From Candidatus Zixiibacteriota bacterium (GTDB taxonomy: Bacteria; Zixibacteria; MSB-5A5; GN15; PGXB01): a stretch of 11,181 nucleotides of DNA. The notes beneath the pieces were generated by a model that was given only the letters and a program-made list of their open reading frames with translations, had not been told where the DNA came from and did not search any database. Made by a program: the position numbers and the translations under genes. The first letter of the stretch is position 1. Every line of letters begins with the position of its first letter. The DNA lies in NCBI GenBank assembly GCA_024230695.1, contig JAAERC010000033.1:1-11181 (forward strand). The letters run 5' to 3'. Shown piece after piece: positions 1-7,697 of the stretch.

Positions 1-1
1 A

Positions 2-1324
2 ATTCTAAAAGAGCGAGCCATTGATTTAATTCTTATTGCCGAGAATTTTCCGGGTCTTAATACTGGAATGGTTAAGAAAATCAGACGTCGCGCCCCTTTT
101 GTTGATATTTGGGAGATCACCGAATTGGCATTTGAAAAAGAATTAGATGATGAGACATTTTATAACGGTTTTATAAATCCAACTGCTGGTCCAAAAGTAA
201 TTAAGGAACGAGTTAAAAAAATATTGAGGCAAAAAGAACTTTTAAGAAATTTTGGCATGGTTGGATTATCATCAAAAATAAAGGTGGTCGCCGAGACGAT
301 CGATCGTATTGCGCCAACTGATATTTCAGTTTTGGTCATTGGACCATCCGGTTCAGGGAAAGAGCTTGTTTCTAATGCCATTCATAAATATTCCGCTCGC
401 GCCAGTAATAAATTTATGGCGGTTAATTGTGGTGCTCTGGCCGAAGGAGTTCTTGAATCAGAGCTATTTGGTCACGAAAAGGGAGCCTTTACTGGTTCAG
501 TGGGTCGTCGGGATGGTTTATTTCGTCAGGCCGATGGCGGCAGAATTTTCCTCGATGAGATCGGCGAAACCCAGCCAAACATGCAGGTCAAACTATTGCG
601 AGTTCTCGAGGGAGGAAGTTTTTATCCGGTTGGAAGTGATAAGGCATATCGATCAAATACAAGAGTGATTGCGGCGACCAATCGCGATCTGGTTGATGCC
701 ATCGCCGAAGGACTTTTCCGGGAGGATCTTTATTTCCGACTGGGGGTTGTTAAGATAGTTGTACCGCCATTGTATGAAAGACGAACCGATATTTTGCCAT
801 TATTATATCATTTTGCCGAACAGGAAGGTTTGGATGGTTATTCGGAGAGCGCGCTTGATTTATTGATAAAATATGATTGGCCGGGGAATATCCGTCAGTT
901 GAGAAACTTTGTTTCAAGAACATCAGCCTTGAAAGACGAGGGAGAGGTTACTATTGAAGATGTGGAACAATTTATTAACGAACAAGGCGTTGGACCAAAA
1001 AATTTACCAGTTGTAACCGGGCATACATCAGAGGAAGCGGGGCATGAATTGATTTATCATGCTTTGATCTCGCTGGGTAATGAAGTGAAAATGCTTAAAG
1101 ATCTGATTCTTGCCAATTTACCGACTAAAGATAATTATGAAAATAACAAGTCGACCAATGAGTCGGTTGTCCCTCCAATGACCGGTTCGATAGAGGATAT
1201 GGAAAAAGAATTGATAACAAGTATTTTGAAAAAAACCGGCGGTAACCGGAGGGAAACGGCTCATCAGCTTGGGATGGGTGAACGAACTTTGTATCGTAAA
1301 TTAAAGAAGTATGATCTGAATTGA
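2..1324 (+). CDS. Sigma-54-dependent transcriptional activator with degenerate receiver-like N-terminus (5' partial)
   Basis: Enhancer-binding ATPase that remodels sigma-54 RNA polymerase. The frame is open from base 2, so the true start is probably outside the window; the ATG at 68 would fall inside a domain. Residues are numbered from that ATG. Walker A GPSGSGKE is at 92-99, the sigma-54 contact loop GAFTGS at 139-144 (usually GAFTGA), Walker B IFLDE at 160-164, sensor I ATN at 203-205, arginine-finger region FREDLYFR at 217-224, sensor II region WPGNIRQLRN at 271-280, and a Fis-type helix-turn-helix at about 378-416. Between ATPase and HTH lies a helical insert (about 325-350, LIYHALISLGNEVKMLKDLI) like that of Bacteroidetes-type activators. 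The visible N-terminus resembles the second half of a response-regulator receiver, but the usual Asp after strand 3 reads Ala (codon 38-40). Its stop overlaps the next start by 4 bases. Family assignment is certain; the receiver origin is a good inference. Confidence 0.95.
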   Translation: MLKERAIDLILIAENFPGLNTGMVKKIRRRAPFVDIWEITELAFEKELDDETFYNGFINPTAGPKVIKERVKKILRQKELLRNFGMVGLSSKIKVVAETIDRIAPTDISVLVIGPSGSGKELVSNAIHKYSARASNKFMAVNCGALAEGVLESELFGHEKGAFTGSVGRRDGLFRQADGGRIFLDEIGETQPNMQVKLLRVLEGGSFYPVGSDKAYRSNTRVIAATNRDLVDAIAEGLFREDLYFRLGVVKIVVPPLYERRTDILPLLYHFAEQEGLDGYSESALDLLIKYDWPGNIRQLRNFVSRTSALKDEGEVTIEDVEQFINEQGVGPKNLPVVTGHTSEEAGHELIYHALISLGNEVKMLKDLILANLPTKDNYENNKSTNESVVPPMTGSIEDMEKELITSILKKTGGNRRETAHQLGMGERTLYRKLKKYDLN

Positions 1325-2970
1325 AAATAGTCATTTTTATATTTGTCTTAGTCTTTTCTCTTGCGGCCAGTCTGACTCTGGGGAGAACCATCGGTTCCGA
1401 AATATATCCGACCGAAGAAGAGTTGTATGAGGCATATCTTATTGGTCAGATAGATTTTCAAACATATTTAAATCTGCGGGAAATATTTAATGGCGGGATC
1501 GATAGCACCAATTTGTATTTGATCGAGGAGATTCCAAACATTGATTATTATTGGGGAGTTGATTCTCAAATAGATTCTGATCTGGAGAAAGAGCAAACCA
1601 AACCTTTTATTATAGATAAAGAACATATATCAAAAAATAAAATATCCGGCTCGATCAGATGGAAAAGATACCAAAAACTTGATGATTCGAGTCTGAATAA
1701 AAATATCGTTTACCTCAGGTCACAATTATCACCAAATTGGTCTGTTAAGTTAAATGGAGTTGATGAATATACGGGGTTTCAGGAGTGTTCGTTTCGATCA
1801 TTAAATTATAAAAGCAGCATTGGAACTATTCGTAAATTGGTAATCGGCAATTTCACCGCTCGGTTTGGATTAGGGTTAAATGTAGGATACCGAGGGAAAA
1901 TATTTAGAGATAAACATCTTTCGACTGAAGAGACAATACTTTTTCCAGATTATGGCGGTTTCAATGGGTTATATGCCGAAGGCGGCCCAAGGAAAAACCG
2001 AGTCAAATGGCTATTTCATTATGATAAAAATGATTCTATCTTAGTCAAGACTTCAGCTGTAAATGTAAACAAAAAATTTGGTTTTTATCGAGTTGAAGGT
2101 ACCTTTTTAGGGTCAGTTATAAGTAATCGCCTAAATAATAATGAATTCAGGCAATATCAATTGGGTTTACTTTTGGGTTATTCAGGATATGATCTTGATA
2201 TCGCAATAGAGGGAGCTTTACCGAAAAGTAATTTGGAAGGATCTACAAAAAATAGCCAGGCGGTTGTTACTGAAATAACATATAAGAAAAATGAGTTTTC
2301 GGTAAAATTCTCGGCTTGGTATTATGGCCAAAAATATATCAATCTTTTTGGGGGAGCTCGATCAGGAGACTTATACCGAACTATTGACTTTGAAAACATT
2401 GATCTGAATTATCGGGATAGACGGCGAAATCAGCGAGGATTTATCATCAGAACATCGACTTCCTTGACGGAGCGAACCACCGCCGAAATGTCGATTTCCA
2501 TTTATGGAAGTTCCCGATATGAAAGATTTATTGAAATACAGACGTCTATTGGGGAAATTATTGCGGAAAATTCCCGATTAAGATTATATTATGAGTTGTT
2601 TAGAAAAGAGAGATTTGGAGAAATATCCAATAATAATACTCTTAAACTTGAGTATAATTATAAATTGCCGAATTATTCAATTAGGAGTTTTCTTGGATAT
2701 ACCAGTAAAAATGAGGACCAGAAGTATCTTTCCTTTCATTTTCGATCAAAATTGAAGAATAATTTTTTCAAAGAAATTGAATTTTGGGTAAACTTTAGCA
2801 GGATAAATATCGAAACAAGTAATATTGATTATTTTTATGCTTACATTAGGGAAATGATAGATTTAACAAAAACAGTTTCGTTGGCGATCAAATATCGATA
2901 CCGGTATAATAGAAGTTTTGACAAACCGGAGGAATCAACGATCTATTTGGAAACAGAAATTGTATGGTAA
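1321..2970 (+). CDS. Putative outer-membrane beta-barrel protein (HHH-associated barrel type)
   Basis: 549 residues from a TTG start whose TGA overlap with the upstream stop (TTGA) suggests translational coupling; no strong ribosome-binding site is visible. The start is supported because it yields a signal peptide at once (residues 1-20: K2, then a hydrophobic run to about 20). Residues 31-75 form a short acidic helical region ending in a STNLYLIEEIPNI-like segment. From about 108 onward alternating polar/aromatic strands run to a terminal Trp, as in outer-membrane barrels. The segment LVIGNFTARFGLGLNVGY (173-190) resembles the GDY-fGqGL-w motif of barrels that in Bacteroidetes follow helix-hairpin-helix repeats; I see no clear HHH repeat here. 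The function is unknown. It sits between the activator and a secreted lamin-tail protein. The barrel assignment is likely; the family link comes from memory and was not tested by search. Confidence 0.75.
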   Translation: MKIVIFIFVLVFSLAASLTLGRTIGSEIYPTEEELYEAYLIGQIDFQTYLNLREIFNGGIDSTNLYLIEEIPNIDYYWGVDSQIDSDLEKEQTKPFIIDKEHISKNKISGSIRWKRYQKLDDSSLNKNIVYLRSQLSPNWSVKLNGVDEYTGFQECSFRSLNYKSSIGTIRKLVIGNFTARFGLGLNVGYRGKIFRDKHLSTEETILFPDYGGFNGLYAEGGPRKNRVKWLFHYDKNDSILVKTSAVNVNKKFGFYRVEGTFLGSVISNRLNNNEFRQYQLGLLLGYSGYDLDIAIEGALPKSNLEGSTKNSQAVVTEITYKKNEFSVKFSAWYYGQKYINLFGGARSGDLYRTIDFENIDLNYRDRRRNQRGFIIRTSTSLTERTTAEMSISIYGSSRYERFIEIQTSIGEIIAENSRLRLYYELFRKERFGEISNNNTLKLEYNYKLPNYSIRSFLGYTSKNEDQKYLSFHFRSKLKNNFFKEIEFWVNFSRINIETSNIDYFYAYIREMIDLTKTVSLAIKYRYRYNRSFDKPEESTIYLETEIVW

Positions 2971-4598
2971 GAATAAATAAAATATTCTCAATACTGTTTG
3001 CTTTGATGCTATTTTTCTATGTGAACGTCAGAGCCGAGATGATAGTTAATGAAGTGATGTCTAATGAACCGGGCAGTACAACTTCGCTGGAATGGATAGA
3101 GCTTCTAAATACCGACACAACGGTTAATTTCTCAATGAATTTTTATGTTTTGGATGCTGATGGGACGGCTCTTTCATTTCAATTGGAGCCTATTACAGTC
3201 AGGGGTGATCCTTTTATTGTCATCTGTCAGAACAAACTTTCATTCGAGTCATACTGGGGTGATAACAGCGGTATCTGGGGTGATGAACCGACAACCGAAA
3301 ATTATCCGCTTTATGAAAAATCGACCCCCTTTAGCTTAGCCAATAATGCCGGACAGGTCGATTTGTATTATCTCGGGAATCTGAAATCCTCATTAAGCTG
3401 GCTTGGCTCGGGTAGTGATGGCGTCTCGTGGGAACGATTCAGCGTCGATTCAGCCGAAGTATATCAATCGGAAGATCCAACCGGCAGTACACCGGGACAT
3501 GAAAACTCTCAATCACCATTGCCGTTTGATTTAGCGTTGGTCTCAGCTGAGGCCTTTCCAACCGATTCTGGGTTCACCGAACTAAAATTTAGAATCGCCA
3601 ATGTCGGTCTCGATCTTGTGACCAAGGATAGTCTGTTTTTATATCTCGATCCAGAAAAAGACACAGTTGTCGGGTATGCTGATCTGATTGCCAAGACAGA
3701 AGTCCCCGATGTAAATCCGGGTGATACAGTCACATTAATTCTGAGTTTTGAGTTTGATGAGTACTATATAGACCTGTTGGCCAAACTTCTGCCTGACGAA
3801 CGCTCCCGAAATAATTTACAATTGATAACTGCCTCGGGTAAAAATTATCCACCAATTATATTATCAGAATTTTTGGCCGATCCGATTCCTTCAACAAGCA
3901 ATGAATGGATCGAGATAAAAAACCGTTCTGATAGAAATATAGATATCACTAATTGGAGCCTGAACAAAGGTATCAGCAAATATCCTATCGCACCGACCGG
4001 ATATATTATGGCAAGCGGCGAGTATCTGATTTTGTGTCGCGACTCTCTGGAGTTCGTAGGTTATTATAATTTTATTGATTATACGATTATCGAACCGACC
4101 GGATGGCCGCCCTTACATAATAGCGACGATCTGGTCCGATTAATTGATGATTTTGATATGGTCGCCGACAGCCTCGCCTATGATTCCACTTTTGGTAGTA
4201 ACTATACCTGGGGACGGGGCGAATCATATGGATACAGCAATTCCTGGGGGCGTTCGACCAGTCCAGGAGGTACACCCGGAGCCGAGAATGAGATCAACTA
4301 TCCTGCGTCAGCTTCAAATGTTGAGATAATGGTTGATCAGAATCCGTTTTCACCAAGTTCAGGCAATGAAATGACAATTGAATTTAGTCTTCCGGTCGGA
4401 AGTTTTACTATGAAATTGTATGATGTTGAAGGCCGGGTAGTAAAAACTTTTATGGATTACCATTTTGCTTATGACGGCGCAATTGTATGGGATGGGACTT
4501 CAGATAATGGTCGACGATTACCGGTGGGGATATATATTCTATTTGCCGAAGTGGTCGATCAGGGTCAGTATAAACAAACGATTGTGATTGCACCATGA
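2964..4598 (+). CDS. Secreted lamin-tail-domain protein with C-terminal FlgD-like domain
   Basis: 544 residues, starting inside the previous gene (7-base overlap). A signal peptide covers about residues 1-24, with probable cleavage after NVRA. Two lamin-tail-like domains are visible. The first is at about 25-182 (IVNEVMSN, SLEWIELLN, ending STPGHEN). The second is at about 297-442 (IILSEFLADP, NEWIEIKNRS, ITNWSL, ending GGTPGAEN). Between them, at about 186-290, lies an Ig-like, CARDB-like segment with NVGLDLV and PGDTVTL. The C-terminus, about 452-544, is a FlgD-like Ig domain (NPFSPSSG, LYDVEGRVV, WDGTSDNGRRLPVGIYI), commonly found at the end of secreted proteins in FCB bacteria, where it often acts as a sorting or anchoring module. 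The protein is therefore predicted to be surface-exposed or extracellular. Lamin-tail domains in bacteria often accompany nucleases or surface proteins, but I see no catalytic domain here. Its place between two barrels suggests one of them could be its partner or exporter, which is inference. Confidence 0.88.
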   Translation: MVRINKIFSILFALMLFFYVNVRAEMIVNEVMSNEPGSTTSLEWIELLNTDTTVNFSMNFYVLDADGTALSFQLEPITVRGDPFIVICQNKLSFESYWGDNSGIWGDEPTTENYPLYEKSTPFSLANNAGQVDLYYLGNLKSSLSWLGSGSDGVSWERFSVDSAEVYQSEDPTGSTPGHENSQSPLPFDLALVSAEAFPTDSGFTELKFRIANVGLDLVTKDSLFLYLDPEKDTVVGYADLIAKTEVPDVNPGDTVTLILSFEFDEYYIDLLAKLLPDERSRNNLQLITASGKNYPPIILSEFLADPIPSTSNEWIEIKNRSDRNIDITNWSLNKGISKYPIAPTGYIMASGEYLILCRDSLEFVGYYNFIDYTIIEPTGWPPLHNSDDLVRLIDDFDMVADSLAYDSTFGSNYTWGRGESYGYSNSWGRSTSPGGTPGAENEINYPASASNVEIMVDQNPFSPSSGNEMTIEFSLPVGSFTMKLYDVEGRVVKTFMDYHFAYDGAIVWDGTSDNGRRLPVGIYILFAEVVDQGQYKQTIVIAP

Positions 4599-5437
4599 GA
4601 ATAGTTACTATAATATTATTCGTGCTACTATTGTCGATGAGCATTTATGCCTATGATATTGAGGGTGGCCGGCAGGCCGGAATGGCCGGAACAATTATTT
4701 TATCAAAACCATCAGCATATGGTTCATTAAATTGTCCTGCCACCAACTTATTACCAAATCAGTTTATTATTGAGACAGTGGGGAACCGAAAATTTGGTCT
4801 TGCAGATCTTGATCAGGCGGCGATTTTAGCGGCCTATAGATTCAATAATATATCAGTTGCTTTTGGTTTTTCCAGAATGGGTACCCCAGATTATTATACC
4901 GAAAAAAATATCAGGACAGTTCTATCATATCATAAGAGATCAATTACCGCTTCGCTGATTTCCTCCGGCAGGCTGGTTGAAATTGGTCGTACATATGGCA
5001 AACTTCAGGCGGCTTCCGCCGGTTTGGGACTTTCGTATTTCAAGGATAATTATTATTTTGGAATAACCATCGATGATATTAACAAACCCAATATTGTTAA
5101 ATATGATGATGATGATGATGATGATGATAATGCGGAAAATGTAAAAATTAATTTGTTTGCCGAAATAGATGGTAAGGGAAAACATTCGGTAACCGGCCGG
5201 GTAGTTTTTGAAAAATATGAGAAGCCACATATATCTCTTGCCCAATTTATAAATCTTACTGAGACAAATGGTCTATTCTGGGGTCTTAGTTTTAATCCAC
5301 TCAAATATGGCGGTGGATTTGAAATTGAGTATAATAAATTTTCGATTTGTTATGGGTTGTCGCATCACCCGGTGTTAGGATTCAGTCATAATATCTCATT
5401 ATCTTTTCTAACCGGTCGCACCAACAAAATAGATTGA
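4595..5437 (+). CDS. Predicted outer-membrane beta-barrel protein with octa-aspartate loop
   Basis: 280 residues. The start overlaps the lamin-tail gene stop in an ATGA arrangement. A signal peptide spans residues 1-19 (cleavage after SIYA). The mature N-terminus GGRQAGMAGT, followed by an NCPATNLL segment, resembles the region in PorV/PorQ-like and FadL-like barrels where a small helix plugs the pore (GA..AAMGGA, then NPA). The rest alternates polar and hydrophobic residues in barrel-like strands and ends with a strand ISLSFL plus a short tail. Residues 171-178 are eight aspartates encoded by a pure GAT run; by context they lie in a loop between strands. In FCB bacteria PorV-type barrels work with proteins carrying C-terminal sorting domains, and here the gene directly follows one. 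That pairing is inference. The exact family is uncertain. Confidence 0.75.
   Translation: MRIVTIILFVLLLSMSIYAYDIEGGRQAGMAGTIILSKPSAYGSLNCPATNLLPNQFIIETVGNRKFGLADLDQAAILAAYRFNNISVAFGFSRMGTPDYYTEKNIRTVLSYHKRSITASLISSGRLVEIGRTYGKLQAASAGLGLSYFKDNYYFGITIDDINKPNIVKYDDDDDDDDNAENVKINLFAEIDGKGKHSVTGRVVFEKYEKPHISLAQFINLTETNGLFWGLSFNPLKYGGGFEIEYNKFSICYGLSHHPVLGFSHNISLSFLTGRTNKID
5105..5128 (+). repeat. (GAT)8 trinucleotide microsatellite in coding sequence
   Basis: Eight perfect tandem GAT codons encode Asp 171-178 of the small barrel protein. The unit is three bases, so copy-number slippage would change loop length and charge without a frameshift. AAT follows immediately, which could be a mutated ninth unit. 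Confidence 0.97.
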
Positions 5438-5446
5438 GCCTGTTAT

Positions 5447-6583
5447 ATGATAAATCCGGAAGACAGGTTAGGTAATTATGAAGAAAATCTTTTGGCTCCA
5501 TACGCTTCGTTTTCGTCAAAATCTCGTGGTCGCCAATACCCTCTAAAAGAACATCCAATGCGAACTGCTTTTCAACGAGATCGCGATCGAGTGATTCACT
5601 GTGCCGCGTTTCGTCGAATGGAATACAAAACTCAAGTATTTGTAAACCATGAGGGCGATCATTACCGGACTCGTCTTACTCACTCAATAGAAGTGGCCCA
5701 GATAAGTCGGACCATAGCCCGGGCGTTGGGTCTCAATGAGGATCTATCTGAGGCTATTGCTTGTGTGCATGACCTGGGGCATACTCCTTTTGGGCATTCG
5801 GGCGAAGATGTTCTCGATGAATTGATGAAAGATTTTGGCGGGTTTAATCATAATCATCAGTCTTTGCGGGTTGTTGATGTTCTTGAACGGCGGTATGAAG
5901 ATTACCCTGGTTTGAATCTGACCTACGAAGTAAGGGAGGGGATCGTCAAGCATGAATCAACATCAGAACCGATTAATCCCGAGCTGTTTTCTCCTGACGA
6001 ACGACCGACTCTTGAGGCTTCTCTGGTTGATTTGGCCGATTCAATTGCCTATAATAGTCATGATGTTGATGACGGTTTATCATCGGGTATCTTAGAATTG
6101 GAAGACCTGAAAGAAGTATCTTTGCTGGCCGGTGCGAAAGCAAAGTCATTCAAAGCCAATCCGGAATTGCCAAATAAGTATCATCATCATTCGATTGTCA
6201 GGCAGTTAGTTGATAGGCAAGTGACCGATCTGGTAAATCAGTCAATAGGAAATATAAACAATTTTGACATTAGCAGTATTGAAGATGTCAGAGGCTGCAA
6301 GGTTAAGTTAATAACATTTTCCAAAGAACTGGAAAAGAAACTGGATGAGTTAAAAGTATTTCTGAAGCAAAAGATGTATCGTCATCCGCGTATGGAAGAA
6401 AACGCCAATGAGGCCAGAATTATTATTGAAACGTTGTTTGACCGTTATAAGGCAGATCCGCAGACGTTGCATGGTAAGTACAAATTGCGATTAAATCAGG
6501 AACCGGTTGAATATATAATCTGTGATTTTATCGCCGGGATGACCGATCGTTATGCCATGAAGATGTATAATGAGTTAAAATAG
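5447..6583 (+). CDS. dgt: dGTPase-family HD-domain deoxynucleoside triphosphate triphosphohydrolase
   Basis: 378 residues. Enzymes of this family hydrolyse dGTP or other dNTPs to the nucleoside plus tripolyphosphate, using a metal held by an HD motif. The N-terminus carries the family block: LAPYA and SRGR near 16-29, RTAFQRDRDRVIH at 39-51, AFRRMEYKTQVF at 54-65, and DHYRTRLTHSIEV at 71-83. Metal ligands visible are H79, H108-D109 (CVHDLGHTPFGHSGE) and D198 (LADSIAYNSHDVDDG). Length and layout match the shorter bacterial dGTPase-like proteins rather than the about 500-residue E. coli Dgt, so the substrate range may be broader than dGTP. The start is supported because it captures the whole conserved N-terminus. 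It begins 9 bases after the upstream stop, with no clear Shine-Dalgarno sequence, so coupling to the surface-protein operon is likely. Why a nucleotide-pool enzyme sits there is not evident. Confidence 0.93.
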   Translation: MINPEDRLGNYEENLLAPYASFSSKSRGRQYPLKEHPMRTAFQRDRDRVIHCAAFRRMEYKTQVFVNHEGDHYRTRLTHSIEVAQISRTIARALGLNEDLSEAIACVHDLGHTPFGHSGEDVLDELMKDFGGFNHNHQSLRVVDVLERRYEDYPGLNLTYEVREGIVKHESTSEPINPELFSPDERPTLEASLVDLADSIAYNSHDVDDGLSSGILELEDLKEVSLLAGAKAKSFKANPELPNKYHHHSIVRQLVDRQVTDLVNQSIGNINNFDISSIEDVRGCKVKLITFSKELEKKLDELKVFLKQKMYRHPRMEENANEARIIIETLFDRYKADPQTLHGKYKLRLNQEPVEYIICDFIAGMTDRYAMKMYNELK

Positions 6584-6597
6584 CAGGGAAAGTGAGT

Positions 6598-6861
6598 ATG
6601 TGGAGAAGTAGAAAGATCAGAGAAACAAGATTGGAAGGTCTGAAACGCCGTTCCAAAGCCTGGTTGTTTTTTATTGTTATAGGTTTGGCTGTCCTTTTTT
6701 TTGGTCATTTTCTTGAAAATATGGCCCACGGAATGGGTGGCTCGATAATCTCGCTGGGGTTTGTCTGGATAGGCATTTCGTTTCTATTTTTAATCGTTAA
6801 TCTCTATGTTATGCAAATAGAGAAGAGAAATCTTGCAAATGAAGACCCCGATGAGGAATAA
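6598..6861 (+). CDS. Small membrane protein with two transmembrane helices, unknown function
   Basis: 87 residues from ATG 6598. A GTG at 6592 is in frame, but the GGGA at 6586-6589 is only 2 bases from it and about 8 bases from the ATG, so the ATG is preferred. The N-terminus is rich in Arg and Lys (1-20). Hydrophobic segments lie at about 21-38 and 49-72, joined by a short loop with His, Asn and Gly. The C-terminus is charged and ends in acidic residues (NEDPDEE). By the positive-inside rule both ends should be cytoplasmic, giving a helical hairpin. It follows dgt by 14 bases and is probably the last gene of the operon. I do not recognise the family. Confidence 0.75.
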   Translation: MWRSRKIRETRLEGLKRRSKAWLFFIVIGLAVLFFGHFLENMAHGMGGSIISLGFVWIGISFLFLIVNLYVMQIEKRNLANEDPDEE

Positions 6862-6876
6862 AAATTCTTCTCTTTT
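6853..6876 (+). terminator. Weak candidate terminator at the convergent gene ends
   Basis: GAGGAA (6853-6858) can pair with TTCTTC (6865-6870), with one G-U pair and a 6-base loop, followed by TCTTTT. It overlaps the stop codon of the small membrane gene and reaches the stop of the convergent gene. The stem is short and weak, so this is tentative. Confidence 0.3.
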
Positions 6877-7567
6877 ATCCGCATGAAGTTGACTGTTTCC
6901 TTCTTATATCATCAATTTTTGCCGCCTTTTTTTGGCCGTCATAAATCACACCAAACAGAGCCAATAGTGCCAGTAGTGATAATATAACTAACATCGTTTC
7001 TACAAAGTCAGTCCCGTTAAAGAAAATTACTGCGTTAAAAGTCAGTAAACCGATTTTTAGTTCATTCATACCGATACCGGAGGTCGCCATTTGGAATTTC
7101 TGGGAGAAACTGAATATCAGATATGTGCTGGCGTAGTGCGACCCAAAAATCGCCAACAAAATCATAAGCAGTAAAATATGTTGCGGAAAAATGAAAGCAT
7201 ATGAGATTATAACTGCGCATAAGAATACAAAATCTAATAAATGATCAACATAATGTCCCCAGTTAATTAAACCGCTCCCTCGATAACGCCCCACTGCACC
7301 ATCGAGAGAGTCGGTTATATACTGCCCGACAATTGAGACGGACATCCCCCAAACCCAGGTTATATTTTGTACAGAAAAATAGCCGCAAACTAAGATTATT
7401 GCTGACCAGAGCGAGGTCGCCCAGGTAAGGTTGCGGCCGTTTAGGAATTTCGGGACTTTTGGGACAGCCCAGGCTATCCATTTTTGTTCATACTTCCAGA
7501 GAAAAGAGGTATTGGTTTTAGTCTTATCGGTTTTGTGTCTCTTGTGATTGTTCTTATTTGTACTCAC
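6875..7567 (-). CDS. CDP-alcohol phosphatidyltransferase family membrane protein
   Basis: 230 residues with a GTG start at 7567-7565, well supported by an AAGGTGG ribosome-binding site 6 bases upstream (7574-7580 on the complement). This family moves a phospho-alcohol or phosphatidyl group from a CDP-linked donor to an alcohol acceptor in lipid synthesis at the inner membrane. The signature D-x2-D-G-x2-A/G-R-(x)-G-x3-D-x3-D is complete: D86, D89-G90, R94, G104, D108, D112. The family's usual Ala before Arg is Gly93. Several hydrophobic helices are visible (about 48-64, 70-85, 112-127, 129-152, 173-184, 189-208). The N-terminal 20 residues are a polar Lys/Asn/Thr-rich tail. The substrate cannot be read from the sequence; phosphatidylinositol-, glycerol- or ethanolamine-type products are all possible. 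It converges on the upstream operon with only 13 bases between stops, and diverges from the sigma-54 unit. Confidence 0.88.
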   Translation of the reverse strand: MSTNKNNHKRHKTDKTKTNTSFLWKYEQKWIAWAVPKVPKFLNGRNLTWATSLWSAIILVCGYFSVQNITWVWGMSVSIVGQYITDSLDGAVGRYRGSGLINWGHYVDHLLDFVFLCAVIISYAFIFPQHILLLMILLAIFGSHYASTYLIFSFSQKFQMATSGIGMNELKIGLLTFNAVIFFNGTDFVETMLVILSLLALLALFGVIYDGQKKAAKIDDIRRKQSTSCG

Positions 7568-7573
7568 GATACA

Positions 7574-7580
7574 CCACCTT
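7574..7580 (-). promoter_or_regulatory. Strong ribosome-binding site for the phosphatidyltransferase gene
   Basis: The complement reads AAGGTGG, with GGTGG ending 6 bases before the GTG at 7567. This fixes the GTG start, since no ATG lies nearby. Confidence 0.75.
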
Positions 7581-7656
7581 ATTAGTATTTTAATACATCT
7601 TTGTCAATGGGTCGTATATGAACTCCTTCTTTTTCTATTGCGTCAGTAATTAAGTG

Positions 7657-7680
7657 GTGTCGGGCCGCCGCACCCGACAC
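7657..7680. repeat. GC-rich inverted repeat (8-bp arms, 8-base loop)
   Basis: GTGTCGGG (7657-7664) and CCCGACAC (7673-7680) are perfect complements around CCGCCGCA. The element stands out as GC-rich in AT-rich intergenic DNA. No T-run follows on either strand and it lies between divergent genes, so it is unlikely to be a simple terminator. A REP-like intergenic element or a leader structure is possible. Confidence 0.8.
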
Positions 7681-7697
7681 AATTAATACCATAAGTG

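Noticed and set aside
4940..5245. Antisense reading frame with a poly-isoleucine run
   Set aside because: The Ile run is only the complement of the GAT repeat. The plus strand holds a well-supported exported protein with a signal peptide and operon overlap.
2964..5437. A complete type IX secretion system
   Set aside because: Only a FlgD-like C-terminal domain and a PorV-like barrel are suggested. No core T9SS component (for example SprA, PorU, or PorK/L/M/N) is in the window.
7579..7607. Minus-strand TTGACA (7607-7602) with TAATAA (7584-7579) as a promoter of the phosphatidyltransferase gene
   Set aside because: The 17-base spacing is right, but the start would fall near 7572, inside the ribosome-binding site, leaving a leader too short to use it.
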